Positions 26,551 through 34,742 of a DNA stretch of 64,000 bases are shown piece after piece. This stretch comes from Leekyejoonella antrihumi (GTDB lineage Bacteria > Actinomycetota > Actinomycetes > Actinomycetales > Dermatophilaceae), in assembly GCF_007845645.1 (NCBI RefSeq), contig NZ_VCQV01000008.1:100857-164856 (forward strand). Reading direction: 5' to 3'. Made by a program: the position numbers and the translations under genes. Below the pieces are notes generated by a model. It had not been told where the DNA came from, ran no database searches, and saw only the letters and a program-made list of their open reading frames with translations. Position 1 is the stretch's first letter. Every line of letters starts with the position of its first letter.

Positions 26551-26660
26551 GGCGTTATCTGACCCATTTCCAGGGGAAGCCGGTGCAACTCCGGCGCTGA
26601 CCCGCAACCGTGACGAGCACCGCTCGAAGCCGGAGCACCTGAACTGTGGTCGAGGCTTCC
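26551..26660 (+). ncRNA. Cobalamin riboswitch
   Basis: The core reads GGGGAAGCCGGTGCAACTCC, then CGCTGACCCGCAACCGTGAC, and later the B12-box-like AAGCCGGAGCACCTG. These are the conserved P3-P6 elements of the cobalamin (AdoCbl/MeCbl) riboswitch. It sits 85 bp upstream of an operon encoding an ECF uptake system and cobU/cobS, so high corrinoid should shut the operon down. Boundaries are approximate. Confidence 0.9.
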
Positions 26661-26744
26661 TCATTCCGTCGTGGCTCGCGGACTGGAGCCGTGCGAGCGT
26701 CTTGTCCGTGCTGGCCCGGTCCCGGTTCGCCAGGAAAGGCACAT

Positions 26745-27470
26745 ATGCAGCGCACGTTCAGCCCCCACTCCGGCCGACTGACCGGCGTCGGTCTCGTCCT
26801 GGCCCTGCTCATGATCGTCTTGCCCATGTCGTCCGCGCACGCTGCGACCTATCAGTACTGGGGCTACTGGTCCCTGAAGGGCAGCACCTGGACCTTCTCG
26901 CAGAAGGGCCCCGCAGACACCCACCCGGCTGACGGTTCCATCGAGGGCTGGCGCTGGTCGATCTCCGGCACCTCCGCTCGGCACCCCCGTGGCGTCGTGA
27001 CCTTCGCGAAGGTCTGCGCCGGTACCCCGGCCAAGTCCGGTGACAAGAGGGTCGCCGTGGTGATCGACTACGGGCGCGCCGCAGACGCGAGCACCGGCAC
27101 CCCCCCGTCACCCATCGCGAAGTGCGCGCAGGTGCCCACCGCGGCGACCGGCGCCGACGTGCTCGCCGACGTGACGTCGGTGCGCAACGCCAAGGGTTTG
27201 GTCTGCGGTATCAGCAACTGGCCGGCGTCCGGATGTGGTGGTGAGATCAAGAAGGTCACCGCTGCCCAGCAGGCACCCGACACCGCGGTGGCGATCAAGG
27301 TGGCCGCTGCCGCCTCGGCCAGCCCGAGGGCGACGGCGTCCACCAGCCCGGCCGCCTCGAGCAGCAGCGGGGCTGTGACCGGCTGGGTCGTCGCAATCGT
27401 CGTCATCATCCTCATCGTTCTTGTGCTCCTGCTCGTGCTTCGCAGGCGCCGCGCGGCGCTGGAGGACTGA
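26745..27470 (+). CDS. Exported single-span protein of a B12-regulated ECF operon (SCO2322-like)
   Basis: 241 aa. ATG at 26745 with AGGAAAGG upstream. Signal peptide ending SSAHA, an extracellular domain of about 175 residues beginning TYQYWGYWSLKG and containing four Cys, a Ser/Ala/Pro-rich stalk, then a C-terminal membrane helix (GWVVAIVVIILIVLVLLLVL) and a short RRRR tail. I recognise this as the family found beside ECF cobalamin transporters in Streptomyces (SCO2322-like). It may capture corrinoid at the surface and pass it to the S-component, but that role is inferred from context only. Confidence 0.75.
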   Translation: MQRTFSPHSGRLTGVGLVLALLMIVLPMSSAHAATYQYWGYWSLKGSTWTFSQKGPADTHPADGSIEGWRWSISGTSARHPRGVVTFAKVCAGTPAKSGDKRVAVVIDYGRAADASTGTPPSPIAKCAQVPTAATGADVLADVTSVRNAKGLVCGISNWPASGCGGEIKKVTAAQQAPDTAVAIKVAAAASASPRATASTSPAASSSSGAVTGWVVAIVVIILIVLVLLLVLRRRRAALED

Positions 27471-27477
27471 CCCCCGC

Positions 27478-28671
27478 GTGACCACAGCAGCAGATCTCCT
27501 GTCTCGCCCGCGCCTCCTGCACCCGGTGGCATGGTGGATCTGGGGTCTGCTGCTCGCGGCGAGCGCCACCCGCATGACCAACCCGTTCCTGCTGCTGCTG
27601 ATCTGCGCGATTGTCGGCTGTGTCGTGTTGCAGCGCAAGGAAGTCGGGACCAGAAACGCGCTCGGTCTGTTCATCGGCATCGCGCTGCTGGCCGTGGTGG
27701 TGCGTGTCGCCATGATGGTCCTGCTCGGGTCCTCCGTCGGTGGACGCATCACTCTGGTGACCCTGCCAGAGGTGCCCCTGCCGCACTGGATGGCCGGCGT
27801 GCAGCTCGGTGGTCCGGTGATGCTCGCCGGACTGCTCGACGCCCTCTACACGGGTCTGCAGCTGGCCGCCGTGCTGCTGTGCGTCGGCGGCTGCAATGCG
27901 CTGGCTGATCCGCGCCGGCTGCTGCGCTATGTGCCCGCGACCCTGTATGACGCCGGGACGGCAATCGTGGTCGCCATGACCTATGTGCCGCAGCTCGCCG
28001 AGGACGCCGCATCGGTGCGCCGCGCCCGGCGGCTGCGCGGCCACAGCGGCCGAGGCCTGCGGGAGCTGGCAGCACTGGTCGTCCCGGTGCTGGAGAACTC
28101 GCTGGAGCGCTCCATCTCGCTGGCCGCATCGATGGAATCGCGCGGCTACGGCCGCGTTACCCTCGACCGTTCCGCACGCCGCCGAGCCACCGCCCTGACC
28201 ATCATCGGGCTTGCGGGTGTGCTCGTGGGTCTCTTCGGCCTGCTCGGTGGACCCACCCCGGCATCGCTGGGGCTACCCGTCCTGGTCGGCGGTCTGGTGA
28301 TTGCCGCCATGGCCCTCATGACCGGTGCCCGTCGTGACCAGCGCACGCCTTACCGACGCGATCCCTGGGGCCTGCCTGAGACGCTCGTCGTACTCTCCGG
28401 TGTTGTGCCCCTGGCCGTGGTCTCGGTGGGTCTGCGCCGGGGATGGTCGGGGATCGTGCCCGCCCAGGTGCCTGCGACACTCCCCCATGTCTCGGTCGCC
28501 ATCGCCCTTGCCCTTCTGGTCGCCGCGGTCCCCGCTGTGCTGGCGCCGCGGACTCCCCGTCGAGCCGAGCGCGAAGACCGACGCCGGCTGCGGCCACCGA
28601 CCGACCCGGAGCAAGGGCCACCGATCTCGTCGCTGCGCCGGGATCCCGAACTGTCACGGTCCAAAGCATGA
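27478..28671 (+). CDS. ecfT: ECF transporter transmembrane protein EcfT (CbiQ family)
   Basis: 397 aa from the GTG at 27478; long for EcfT (usually about 260). The coupling-helix motif MESRGYGR (the Ala/Met-x-R-G motif that contacts the ATPases) is at about residue 220, after GRGLRELAALVVPVLENSLERSISLAASM. At least seven hydrophobic segments are seen, with an extra C-terminal region of about 90 residues. It is the energy-coupling scaffold linking the two ATPase domains with the S-component. Confidence 0.85.
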   Translation: MTTAADLLSRPRLLHPVAWWIWGLLLAASATRMTNPFLLLLICAIVGCVVLQRKEVGTRNALGLFIGIALLAVVVRVAMMVLLGSSVGGRITLVTLPEVPLPHWMAGVQLGGPVMLAGLLDALYTGLQLAAVLLCVGGCNALADPRRLLRYVPATLYDAGTAIVVAMTYVPQLAEDAASVRRARRLRGHSGRGLRELAALVVPVLENSLERSISLAASMESRGYGRVTLDRSARRRATALTIIGLAGVLVGLFGLLGGPTPASLGLPVLVGGLVIAAMALMTGARRDQRTPYRRDPWGLPETLVVLSGVVPLAVVSVGLRRGWSGIVPAQVPATLPHVSVAIALALLVAAVPAVLAPRTPRRAEREDRRRLRPPTDPEQGPPISSLRRDPELSRSKA

Positions 28672-30263
28672 TTCACCTCACGGCACTGTCGATCACGTAT
28701 GCCGGTGCAAGCCGGCCGGCGATCAGCTGCCCAGACCTGACCATCGACGAGGGCGAACTGGTGCTGCTGGTCGGCCCGACCGGCAGCGGCAAGACGACGC
28801 TGCTGCGCTGCCTGAACGGGCTCGTCCCCCACTTCAGTGGGGGCACGCTCGCCGGACGGGTGCTGATCGACGGGCGCGACACCCGCGACCACCGGCCGCG
28901 GGACCTCGCCGAGCTCGTGGGCTTCGTCGGCCAGGATCCGCTGTCGGGTTTCGTCACCGAGAGCGTCGAGGAGGAAATCGCCTACGGCATGGAGACTCTT
29001 GCGGTCGGTCAGACCGCCATGCGCCGACGGGTCGAAGAGGTGCTCGACCTGATGGGGTTGGCCGATCTGCGAACCCGACCGCTACGAGAGCTGAGTGGCG
29101 GCCAGCAGCAGCGGGTGGCGGTCGCCGCGGTGCTGGCCTCCGGACCCCGCACTCTCGTGCTGGATGAGCCGACCTCGGCGCTGGACCCGGTGTCGGCAGA
29201 GGACGTACTGGCGTCTCTCGACCGCCTGGTGCACGATCTCGGCGTCACCGTGGTGCTGGCCGAGCACCGGCTCGAGCGCACCATCCATCACGCGGACAGC
29301 GTGATCCTGGTCGAGGCCGGCCGCGCCACCGAACCGCTGGCGCCCTCCGATGCGATGCAACGGGCGCTCAGCGTGCCACCCGTGGTGGAGCTGGGCCGGG
29401 AGCTCGGCTGGTCGCCGCTGCCCCTGTCCATCCGTGACGCGCGCCGACACGCGACGGATCTGCGACGCACCCTGCCGGACCGTCCGCAGCCGCCGGTTCC
29501 AGGCGGCGAGGCGACGATTCGGGTGAAGCGGCTGTATGTGCGCCGCAGCGCGCGTCCCGTGCTGCACGAGATCGATCTCGCGGTGGCCGGCGGCCGGGTG
29601 ACGGCGCTGATGGGACGCAACGGATCGGGCAAGTCGACTCTGCTCGGCGTGCTCTGCGGCCTCGTCCGCTCGCACTCCGGATCGGTCGACGTGTGCGGAC
29701 TGGATCCTCGGACCAGCCGCCCACGGGATCTGATCGGCGTTGTGGGCATGGTGCCGCAGGACGCCGGGAGTCTGCTCTACAGCGACTCGGTGGAGGCCGA
29801 GTGCCGCAGCGCAGACCGCGACTTCGACGCCACCCCCGGCACCGCGGCGGGCATCCTCTCCTCGCTCGCCGCCCTGGACCCGACCCGGCACCCCCGCGAC
29901 CTGTCCGAGGGTCAACGCATGCTGCTCGCGCTGTCGGTCATCCTTGCCGGAGACCCGAAGGTGCTGCTGCTCGACGAGCCGACCCGGGGACTGGACTACG
30001 GCGCGAAACGGCGGCTGGCGGACCTGCTGCGCGCGCGTGCCGCACGCGGGGTGACGGTGCTCATGGCCACACACGACGTCGAGATCGCCGCGGAAGTTGC
30101 CGACGATGTGCTGCTGCTCGCGGACGGTGACGTCATCGGCGCAGGTCCGGCACGCGAGATCCTCTGCGACTCACCGTCGTTCGCGCCGCAGGTGGCAAAG
30201 GTGATGCACCCACGCAGCTACCTCACTGTGCACGACGTGCTCGCTGCACGGGATGCACGATGA
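28668..30263 (+). CDS. Fused double ATP-binding protein of an ECF transporter (EcfA-EcfA')
   Basis: 531 aa. Two ABC ATPase domains in one chain: the first has Walker A GPTGSGKTT, signature LSGGQQQRVAV and Walker [13 protein letters not shown]; the second has Walker A GRNGSGKST, signature LSEGQRMLLAL and Walker B LLLDEPTRGLDY. The second signature is degenerate (LSEGQ for LSGGQ). Both copies are normally separate EcfA1 and EcfA2 genes. The start overlaps the EcfT stop (ATGA) and the stop overlaps the S-component start (ATGA), so all are translationally coupled. Confidence 0.9.
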   Translation: MIHLTALSITYAGASRPAISCPDLTIDEGELVLLVGPTGSGKTTLLRCLNGLVPHFSGGTLAGRVLIDGRDTRDHRPRDLAELVGFVGQDPLSGFVTESVEEEIAYGMETLAVGQTAMRRRVEEVLDLMGLADLRTRPLRELSGGQQQRVAVAAVLASGPRTLVLDEPTSALDPVSAEDVLASLDRLVHDLGVTVVLAEHRLERTIHHADSVILVEAGRATEPLAPSDAMQRALSVPPVVELGRELGWSPLPLSIRDARRHATDLRRTLPDRPQPPVPGGEATIRVKRLYVRRSARPVLHEIDLAVAGGRVTALMGRNGSGKSTLLGVLCGLVRSHSGSVDVCGLDPRTSRPRDLIGVVGMVPQDAGSLLYSDSVEAECRSADRDFDATPGTAAGILSSLAALDPTRHPRDLSEGQRMLLALSVILAGDPKVLLLDEPTRGLDYGAKRRLADLLRARAARGVTVLMATHDVEIAAEVADDVLLLADGDVIGAGPAREILCDSPSFAPQVAKVMHPRSYLTVHDVLAARDAR

Positions 30264-31102
30264 GCCCTCGCCGCAGGGACGAGCTGCTCGTCTGGCGGTG
30301 GTCGTCGACCGTCACGATGACCCTGATGACCATCGTCGGGTTCCTCAGCTTCACCTGGCCGTTCTTTGTGTCGTCCGAGTCGACGCTCGCCACCTCGAAC
30401 GACGCCCCGTGGCTCTTTCCGGTGCTGGTCGGTCTGCTGTGCCTGGTGCTGGTGGCACAGCTGTCCGGCGGCACGATGGACGCAAAGTCGGTTGCCGTGC
30501 TCGGGGTGCTCGCGGCCATGGGTGGCGCGTTGCGCGTGCTGTCGGCAGGAACTGCCGGCCTCGAGCCATTGTTCTTTCTCCTCGTCCTTGGTGGGCGGGT
30601 CCTCGGCCGCGCCGGTGGCTTCCTGCTCGGCGCCTTCGCCATCACCACCGGAGCCTTCCTGACCAGCGGAGTCGGACCGTGGTTGCCGTTCCAGATGTTC
30701 GCCGCGGGGTGGGTGGGTATGGGTGCGGCGATGCTGCCCGCGGTCCGGCCCCGACTCGAGCGCTGGATGCTCACCGCCTACGGACTGGTCGCCGGACTCG
30801 CCTATGGCGCCATCATGAACCTGTGGTTCTGGCCCTTTCTCGGCTCCTCGGCGCCATCCGGAGCAGGCTTTGCGGCGACAGCCTCGCTGGCGACACAGCT
30901 GCAGCACTACGCGGTGTTCTACGGCCTGACCTCACTGGGTTGGGACCTGCCACGCGGCGTGCTCACCGCCGTCCTGGTGCTGCTGGCCTGCCACCCGGTC
31001 CTGGCGGCCCTGCGCCGTGCTCTGCGACGCGCAGCCTTCGACGCGGCGCCGACCTTCGACGTCCGTACCAGTCGAGGCACGAGCGAGGACTTCGTGGGGT
31101 GA
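30260..31102 (+). CDS. ECF transporter S-component, probably for a corrinoid
   Basis: 280 aa, about six membrane helices with the S-component fold. The PWLFPVLVGL, GGALRVLSAGTAGLEPLFFLLVLGGRVLGRAGGFLLGAFAITTGAFLTSGVGPWLPFQMFAAGWVGMGA series is typical of the CbrT/QueT-like group. Riboswitch control and the following cobU and cobS genes make cobalamin, cobinamide or a precursor the likely substrate. The last residues RGTSEDFVG and the stop codon are encoded by the first unit of the 57-bp repeat array, so the native C-terminus may have been altered. Confidence 0.8.
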   Translation: MSPRRRDELLVWRWSSTVTMTLMTIVGFLSFTWPFFVSSESTLATSNDAPWLFPVLVGLLCLVLVAQLSGGTMDAKSVAVLGVLAAMGGALRVLSAGTAGLEPLFFLLVLGGRVLGRAGGFLLGAFAITTGAFLTSGVGPWLPFQMFAAGWVGMGAAMLPAVRPRLERWMLTAYGLVAGLAYGAIMNLWFWPFLGSSAPSGAGFAATASLATQLQHYAVFYGLTSLGWDLPRGVLTAVLVLLACHPVLAALRRALRRAAFDAAPTFDVRTSRGTSEDFVG

Positions 31103-31274
31103 CAGTCGGGGTCCCCGCGCAGTACCGAGCGAGGCACGAGCGAGGACTTCGTGGGGTGAGAGTCGGGGTCCCCGCGCAGTACCGAGCGAGGCACGAGCGA
31201 GGACTTCGTGGGGTGACAGTCGGGGTCCCCGCGCAGTACCGAGCGAGGCACGAGCGAGGACTTCGTGGGGTGAC
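31074..31274. repeat. 57-bp tandem repeat array (3.5 copies)
   Basis: Units at 31074-31130, 31131-31187, 31188-31244 and a partial unit at 31245-31274. Copies differ by a single base (C to G at 31160). Each unit contains GACTTCGTGGGGTGACAGTC and the palindromic CGGGGTCCCCG. The array overlaps the end of the S-component gene. There are no unique spacers, so it is not a CRISPR. A diverged copy of the same sequence occurs at 36293-36372. Confidence 0.95.
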
Positions 31275-31324
31275 ACTAGGCTGTGCTCGGGTGCGACGAC
31301 GACGGAGGAGACGGTGAACACACA

Positions 31325-31873
31325 ATGACGACGACGTTGGTGCTCGGGGGTGTGCGCAGCGGCAAGAGTCGCCACGCGACTCGGCTGCTGCCGCAGGATC
31401 AGTCGGTCACGGTCATCACGCCGGGCGGCAAGCCGACCGACGACGATCCGGCATGGGCGAGTCGAGTGGCCGCACACCGCGCCGCCCGCCCGAACGGGTG
31501 GACGACCGCTGAGTCGAGCGACGTGACGCGGGGCATCCTGCGCGCCCGCACCCCGGTCCTCGTCGACTGCCTCGGCACCTGGGTCACGGCGATCATCGAC
31601 GCCGCGGGCGCCTGGGACGACCGCGAAAAGGCCACCGAGCTGGTGACGACGGCGACGCAGGAGCTCGTCGCGATCTGGGCCAACGCCCCCTTCGACTGTG
31701 TCGCCGTCAGCAATGAGGTCGGGATGTCCCTCGTGGCTCAGACCGCCTCCGGCAGGCTGTTCCAGGATCTGCTCGGCCAGGTCAACGCCCAGGTGAGCGC
31801 GGTGAGCCACCGCACGCACCTCGTCGTCGCCGGGCGGGTCCTCGACCTGTCCGATGCGCCACTCGTCGGCTGA
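31325..31873 (+). CDS. cobU: Adenosylcobinamide kinase/guanylyltransferase
   Basis: 182 aa from the ATG at 31325 with GGAGGAGA upstream. The P-loop GGVRSGKS occupies residues 8-15. The enzyme phosphorylates adenosylcobinamide and adds GMP, a step in the assembly of the nucleotide loop of cobalamin. Next to a corrinoid importer it points to salvage of cobinamide. A TAGGCT hexamer just after the repeat array (31277-31282) could give a local promoter. Confidence 0.9.
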   Translation: MTTTLVLGGVRSGKSRHATRLLPQDQSVTVITPGGKPTDDDPAWASRVAAHRAARPNGWTTAESSDVTRGILRARTPVLVDCLGTWVTAIIDAAGAWDDREKATELVTTATQELVAIWANAPFDCVAVSNEVGMSLVAQTASGRLFQDLLGQVNAQVSAVSHRTHLVVAGRVLDLSDAPLVG

Positions 31874-31875
31874 CG

Positions 31876-32643
31876 TTGCTCCTGGACGCCGGCCGGCTGG
31901 CGGTCGGCACCCTGACCGCTCTGCCGGTCCCTGCGCCGAACACGATCGACCGACGCCGGGCGGGCCTGGCCATGGTGCTCGCTCCCCTCGTCGCGGTGCT
32001 GCTGCTGGTGCCGCCGGCCGTGCTGGTCACCATCGCGCACCTGGCCGGCCTTCCACCGCTGGTCCAGGCCACCGTCTGCATCATCGCGCTCGCGCTGTGC
32101 ACCCGCGGGCTGCACCTGGACGGGCTGGCCGACACCGCCGATGGTCTGTCGGCGAGCTATGACCGGGATCGCGCACTCGCGGTCATGCGCACCGGAGATG
32201 TCGGACCGTCCGGGGTCGCGGCGGTCACGCTCACCCTCATCCTTCAGATTGCCTGCGGCACTGTGCTGCTCGGTTCTCATCGGGGTATGGCGCTCGCCGG
32301 CGTGGCCGTCCTGGTCAGTCGTGCGGCGCTGACCTGGGCCTGTACGCGAGGGGTGCCCGCCGCGCGACCGGGCGGGCTGGGAGCCACCGTCGCACAGAGC
32401 GTCCACCCGGCCGTCGCTGCGGGCGCGACCGTGCTGCTGGCGGGCGTCAGCGTTGCGGCGACTGCGCTGACCGGATCACCGTGGTGGTGCGGGCTCGTCG
32501 TTGTCGCCGGCGGTTTCGTGGCCGCGGCGGGCGTGGTCGGTCGGTGTGTGTCGCGGATAGGCGGCATCAGTGGCGACGTGCTCGGTGCGAGTGTCGAGAC
32601 CACCCTCGCCGTCGGGCTGCTGGTCGCAGCGGCCTGCAGCTAG
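31876..32643 (+). CDS. cobS: Adenosylcobinamide-GDP ribazoletransferase
   Basis: 255 aa integral membrane enzyme that joins alpha-ribazole (or its phosphate) to adenosylcobinamide-GDP, the last step in cobalamin synthesis. The Asp-rich active-site signature LDGLADTADGLSASYDRDRALAVMRTGDVG is complete. The start is a TTG at 31876, 2 bp after the cobU stop. No cobT is seen nearby, so the lower ligand must be activated elsewhere. Confidence 0.9.
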   Translation: MLLDAGRLAVGTLTALPVPAPNTIDRRRAGLAMVLAPLVAVLLLVPPAVLVTIAHLAGLPPLVQATVCIIALALCTRGLHLDGLADTADGLSASYDRDRALAVMRTGDVGPSGVAAVTLTLILQIACGTVLLGSHRGMALAGVAVLVSRAALTWACTRGVPAARPGGLGATVAQSVHPAVAAGATVLLAGVSVAATALTGSPWWCGLVVVAGGFVAAAGVVGRCVSRIGGISGDVLGASVETTLAVGLLVAAACS

Positions 32644-32657
32644 CGAGCCCTCGGCGG

Positions 32658-33485
32658 CTAGCCGCGCGACGCGAACTCCGGACGCTTGCGGCACCGCGAG
32701 CCGGCCTCGTCGCGGTCCGGGGCGGGCTCAAACGCGCGGTGACCGCTCAGCAGCCGCTGGATGCCGAAGGCCAGCGCAGTCACGGCCGCGCCCGCGATGC
32801 AGTCCAGCACGAAGTGGTTGGCCGTCCCGAGCACCACCAGGAAGGTCGTCGCCGGGTAGGCGACGGCGAGCACCCGGACCCACACCCTTGACGACAGCGC
32901 GTAGATGCACACCCCGCACCAGAAGGCCCAGGCACAGTGCAGGCTCGGCATGGCCGCGAACTGGTTGGAGTGGTCCACCACGGTCGGGGTGCTCCACGAC
33001 ATGGCGCTGTGGAAGAGGACCGCGGTGTCGATGAAACCGCTGTGCGGCAGCAGCCGTGGCGGCGCCATCGGCATGATGTAGAACCAGGTCAGGGCAATGG
33101 CGGTCAACACGACCAGGGCCGTGCGCGCCGCGCGATAGACCCGCGCGTGAAAGGCGAAGAGCCAGATGAGCACTGCGGCGGTGACTGTCAGGTGAAAGAA
33201 CGAATAGTCGAACTCGGCGAGTCGACCGATCGTCGGGTGGGCCGCGAGCCAGTGGTTCAGCGTCAGTTCGATGTCGACATGCCACCGCACCGTCAGCTCG
33301 AACAGGTCCTGGCTACGGTCGATGGCCGCGTGTTCCTGGGTCGGGACCAGGTTGTGGAGGCGCTCGTAGATCACATCGAGCACGATCAGGATGAGCACCT
33401 CATGCCACCAGCGCAGCGGCCGATGGACACGCAGTCCTTCGGGCAACAGTGCGACACGGCGGGATTTCTGTCGCTGGAGCACCAT
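32658..33485 (-). CDS. PAP2-superfamily membrane phosphatase/inositolphosphotransferase-like protein
   Basis: 275 aa with about six membrane helices. The PAP2 core motifs are AAMPSLHCAWAFWCGV (second motif, catalytic His) and VVLGTANHFVLDCIAGA (third motif, His-Asp). The group (PAP2_3 / AUR1-like) hydrolyses or transfers phosphate head groups on lipids. It converges on cobS with a 14-bp gap. Substrate unknown. Confidence 0.85.
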   Translation of the reverse strand: MVLQRQKSRRVALLPEGLRVHRPLRWWHEVLILIVLDVIYERLHNLVPTQEHAAIDRSQDLFELTVRWHVDIELTLNHWLAAHPTIGRLAEFDYSFFHLTVTAAVLIWLFAFHARVYRAARTALVVLTAIALTWFYIMPMAPPRLLPHSGFIDTAVLFHSAMSWSTPTVVDHSNQFAAMPSLHCAWAFWCGVCIYALSSRVWVRVLAVAYPATTFLVVLGTANHFVLDCIAGAAVTALAFGIQRLLSGHRAFEPAPDRDEAGSRCRKRPEFASRG

Positions 33486-33545
33486 CCCAGCCTAAGTGAT
33501 GGCAGGGCGCACCGCCGCGCAGCCCGCCGTACCGGGCGTGGCTCC

Positions 33546-34664
33546 TCAGTCGGTCGCCACCTGCACGAAGGGTGGCTTGACGACCTTCATCGGCAGCTCT
33601 CGACCACGGACGTCGACGACGACCTCGTCATCGACGGCGGCACCACGATCCAGCAGCGCCAGTGCGACGCCCTGTTTGAGGGTCGGCGACATCGTCCCCG
33701 AGGTGATCACGCCGATCACTTTCCCGTCGGCGTCCCGCACCTCACAGCCCTGTCGCGGAATCCCCCGGCCGGTGGCCAGTAGCCCCCAGGCAAGCCGGCA
33801 ACTCTTCTCCGCACGCTGAGCGACCAGCACGTCCTTGCCCCAGAACGTGTCCTTCTTCCAGCCGACCGCCCAACCGGCCCGAGCCATGTTGGGCGTGATG
33901 TCCATCGTCAGCTCGTGCCCGTGCAACGCATAACCCATCTCGGTGCGCAGGGTGTCCCGCGCACCCAGCCCGCAGGGCAGACCCGCATACGGCTCCATCG
34001 CCTCGACCAGCGCATCCCACAGGGCCGGCGTGTCCTCCCATCGTGGGACGAGCTCGTACCCCTTCTCGCCCGTGTATCCCGAACGGAGCACGATGACCTC
34101 GCGGCCCTGCCAGTCCGAGGTCGTGAACGACATGTAGTCGTGGTCGGTCGGCAGCCCGAGCGCCTGGAGAACCTCCGCGGACTTCGGTCCCTGCACGGCG
34201 ATGATGCCGTAGGCCCGGTGCAGGTTGGTCACCTCGACGCCGTCCGGCGCCTGCGCCCGCAGGCGCCGGACCACCTCGGCGGTATTGGCGGCGTTGGGCA
34301 CCAAGAACAGCTCGTCCTCGCTGCGGAAATACTGAATGAGGTCATCGACAACGCCACCGGTCCGCTCGTCGCAGCACATGGTGTACTGCGCCTTCGGCGG
34401 CTCCACCTTGCGCAGTTCGTTCGTGAAGCAGCCGTTGACGAAGTCGGCCGCGCCGGCCCCCTTCACCAGGGCCTTCCCCAGGTGGCTGACGTCGAAGATC
34501 CCGACCCGCTCCCGCACGGCGGTGTGCTCGGCCAGCACTCCCCCGCCCGGATACTGGACGGGCATGTCCCATCCGCCGAAGTCGGCCATCTTGGCGCCGA
34601 GCGCCATGTGCCGCTCGTGCAGCGGGGAGGTCAGTGGTCCGTCGTTCGAGGTGGCGTCAGTCAT
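33546..34664 (-). CDS. gcvT: Glycine cleavage system T protein (aminomethyltransferase)
   Basis: 372 aa from the ATG at 34664 (MTDATSN). It transfers the methylene group of glycine to tetrahydrofolate, releasing ammonia, in the mitochondrial-type glycine cleavage system. Family segments: TSPLHERHMALGAKMADFGGWDMPVQY, GIFDVSHLGKALVKGAGAADFVN, AVQGPKSAEVL and GYTGEKGYEL. gcvP and gcvH are not in the window. A TACGGT hexamer lies 7 nt before the ATG, giving a probable leaderless transcript divergent from pepA. Confidence 0.95.
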   Translation of the reverse strand: MTDATSNDGPLTSPLHERHMALGAKMADFGGWDMPVQYPGGGVLAEHTAVRERVGIFDVSHLGKALVKGAGAADFVNGCFTNELRKVEPPKAQYTMCCDERTGGVVDDLIQYFRSEDELFLVPNAANTAEVVRRLRAQAPDGVEVTNLHRAYGIIAVQGPKSAEVLQALGLPTDHDYMSFTTSDWQGREVIVLRSGYTGEKGYELVPRWEDTPALWDALVEAMEPYAGLPCGLGARDTLRTEMGYALHGHELTMDITPNMARAGWAVGWKKDTFWGKDVLVAQRAEKSCRLAWGLLATGRGIPRQGCEVRDADGKVIGVITSGTMSPTLKQGVALALLDRGAAVDDEVVVDVRGRELPMKVVKPPFVQVATD

Positions 34665-34671
34665 ACGGCGC

Positions 34672-34677
34672 ACCGTA
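34672..34677 (-). promoter_or_regulatory. -10 element TACGGT for leaderless gcvT
   Basis: On the minus strand TACGGT is followed by 7 nt and the ATG at 34664. Confidence 0.5.
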
Positions 34678-34742
34678 CCGCCCGCACGCACGCGTATCCT
34701 CGCGGGAGGCTCACAAGTCGTCACCCCGAGAGGAATCATCCG

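Noticed and set aside
31074..31274. CRISPR array
   Set aside because: The units are directly adjacent with no unique spacers, and no cas genes are near.
33915..34742. Long plus-strand extension of pepA across the gcvT region
   Set aside because: It is antisense to gcvT and low-complexity; the ribosome-binding site and the conserved start lie at 34743.
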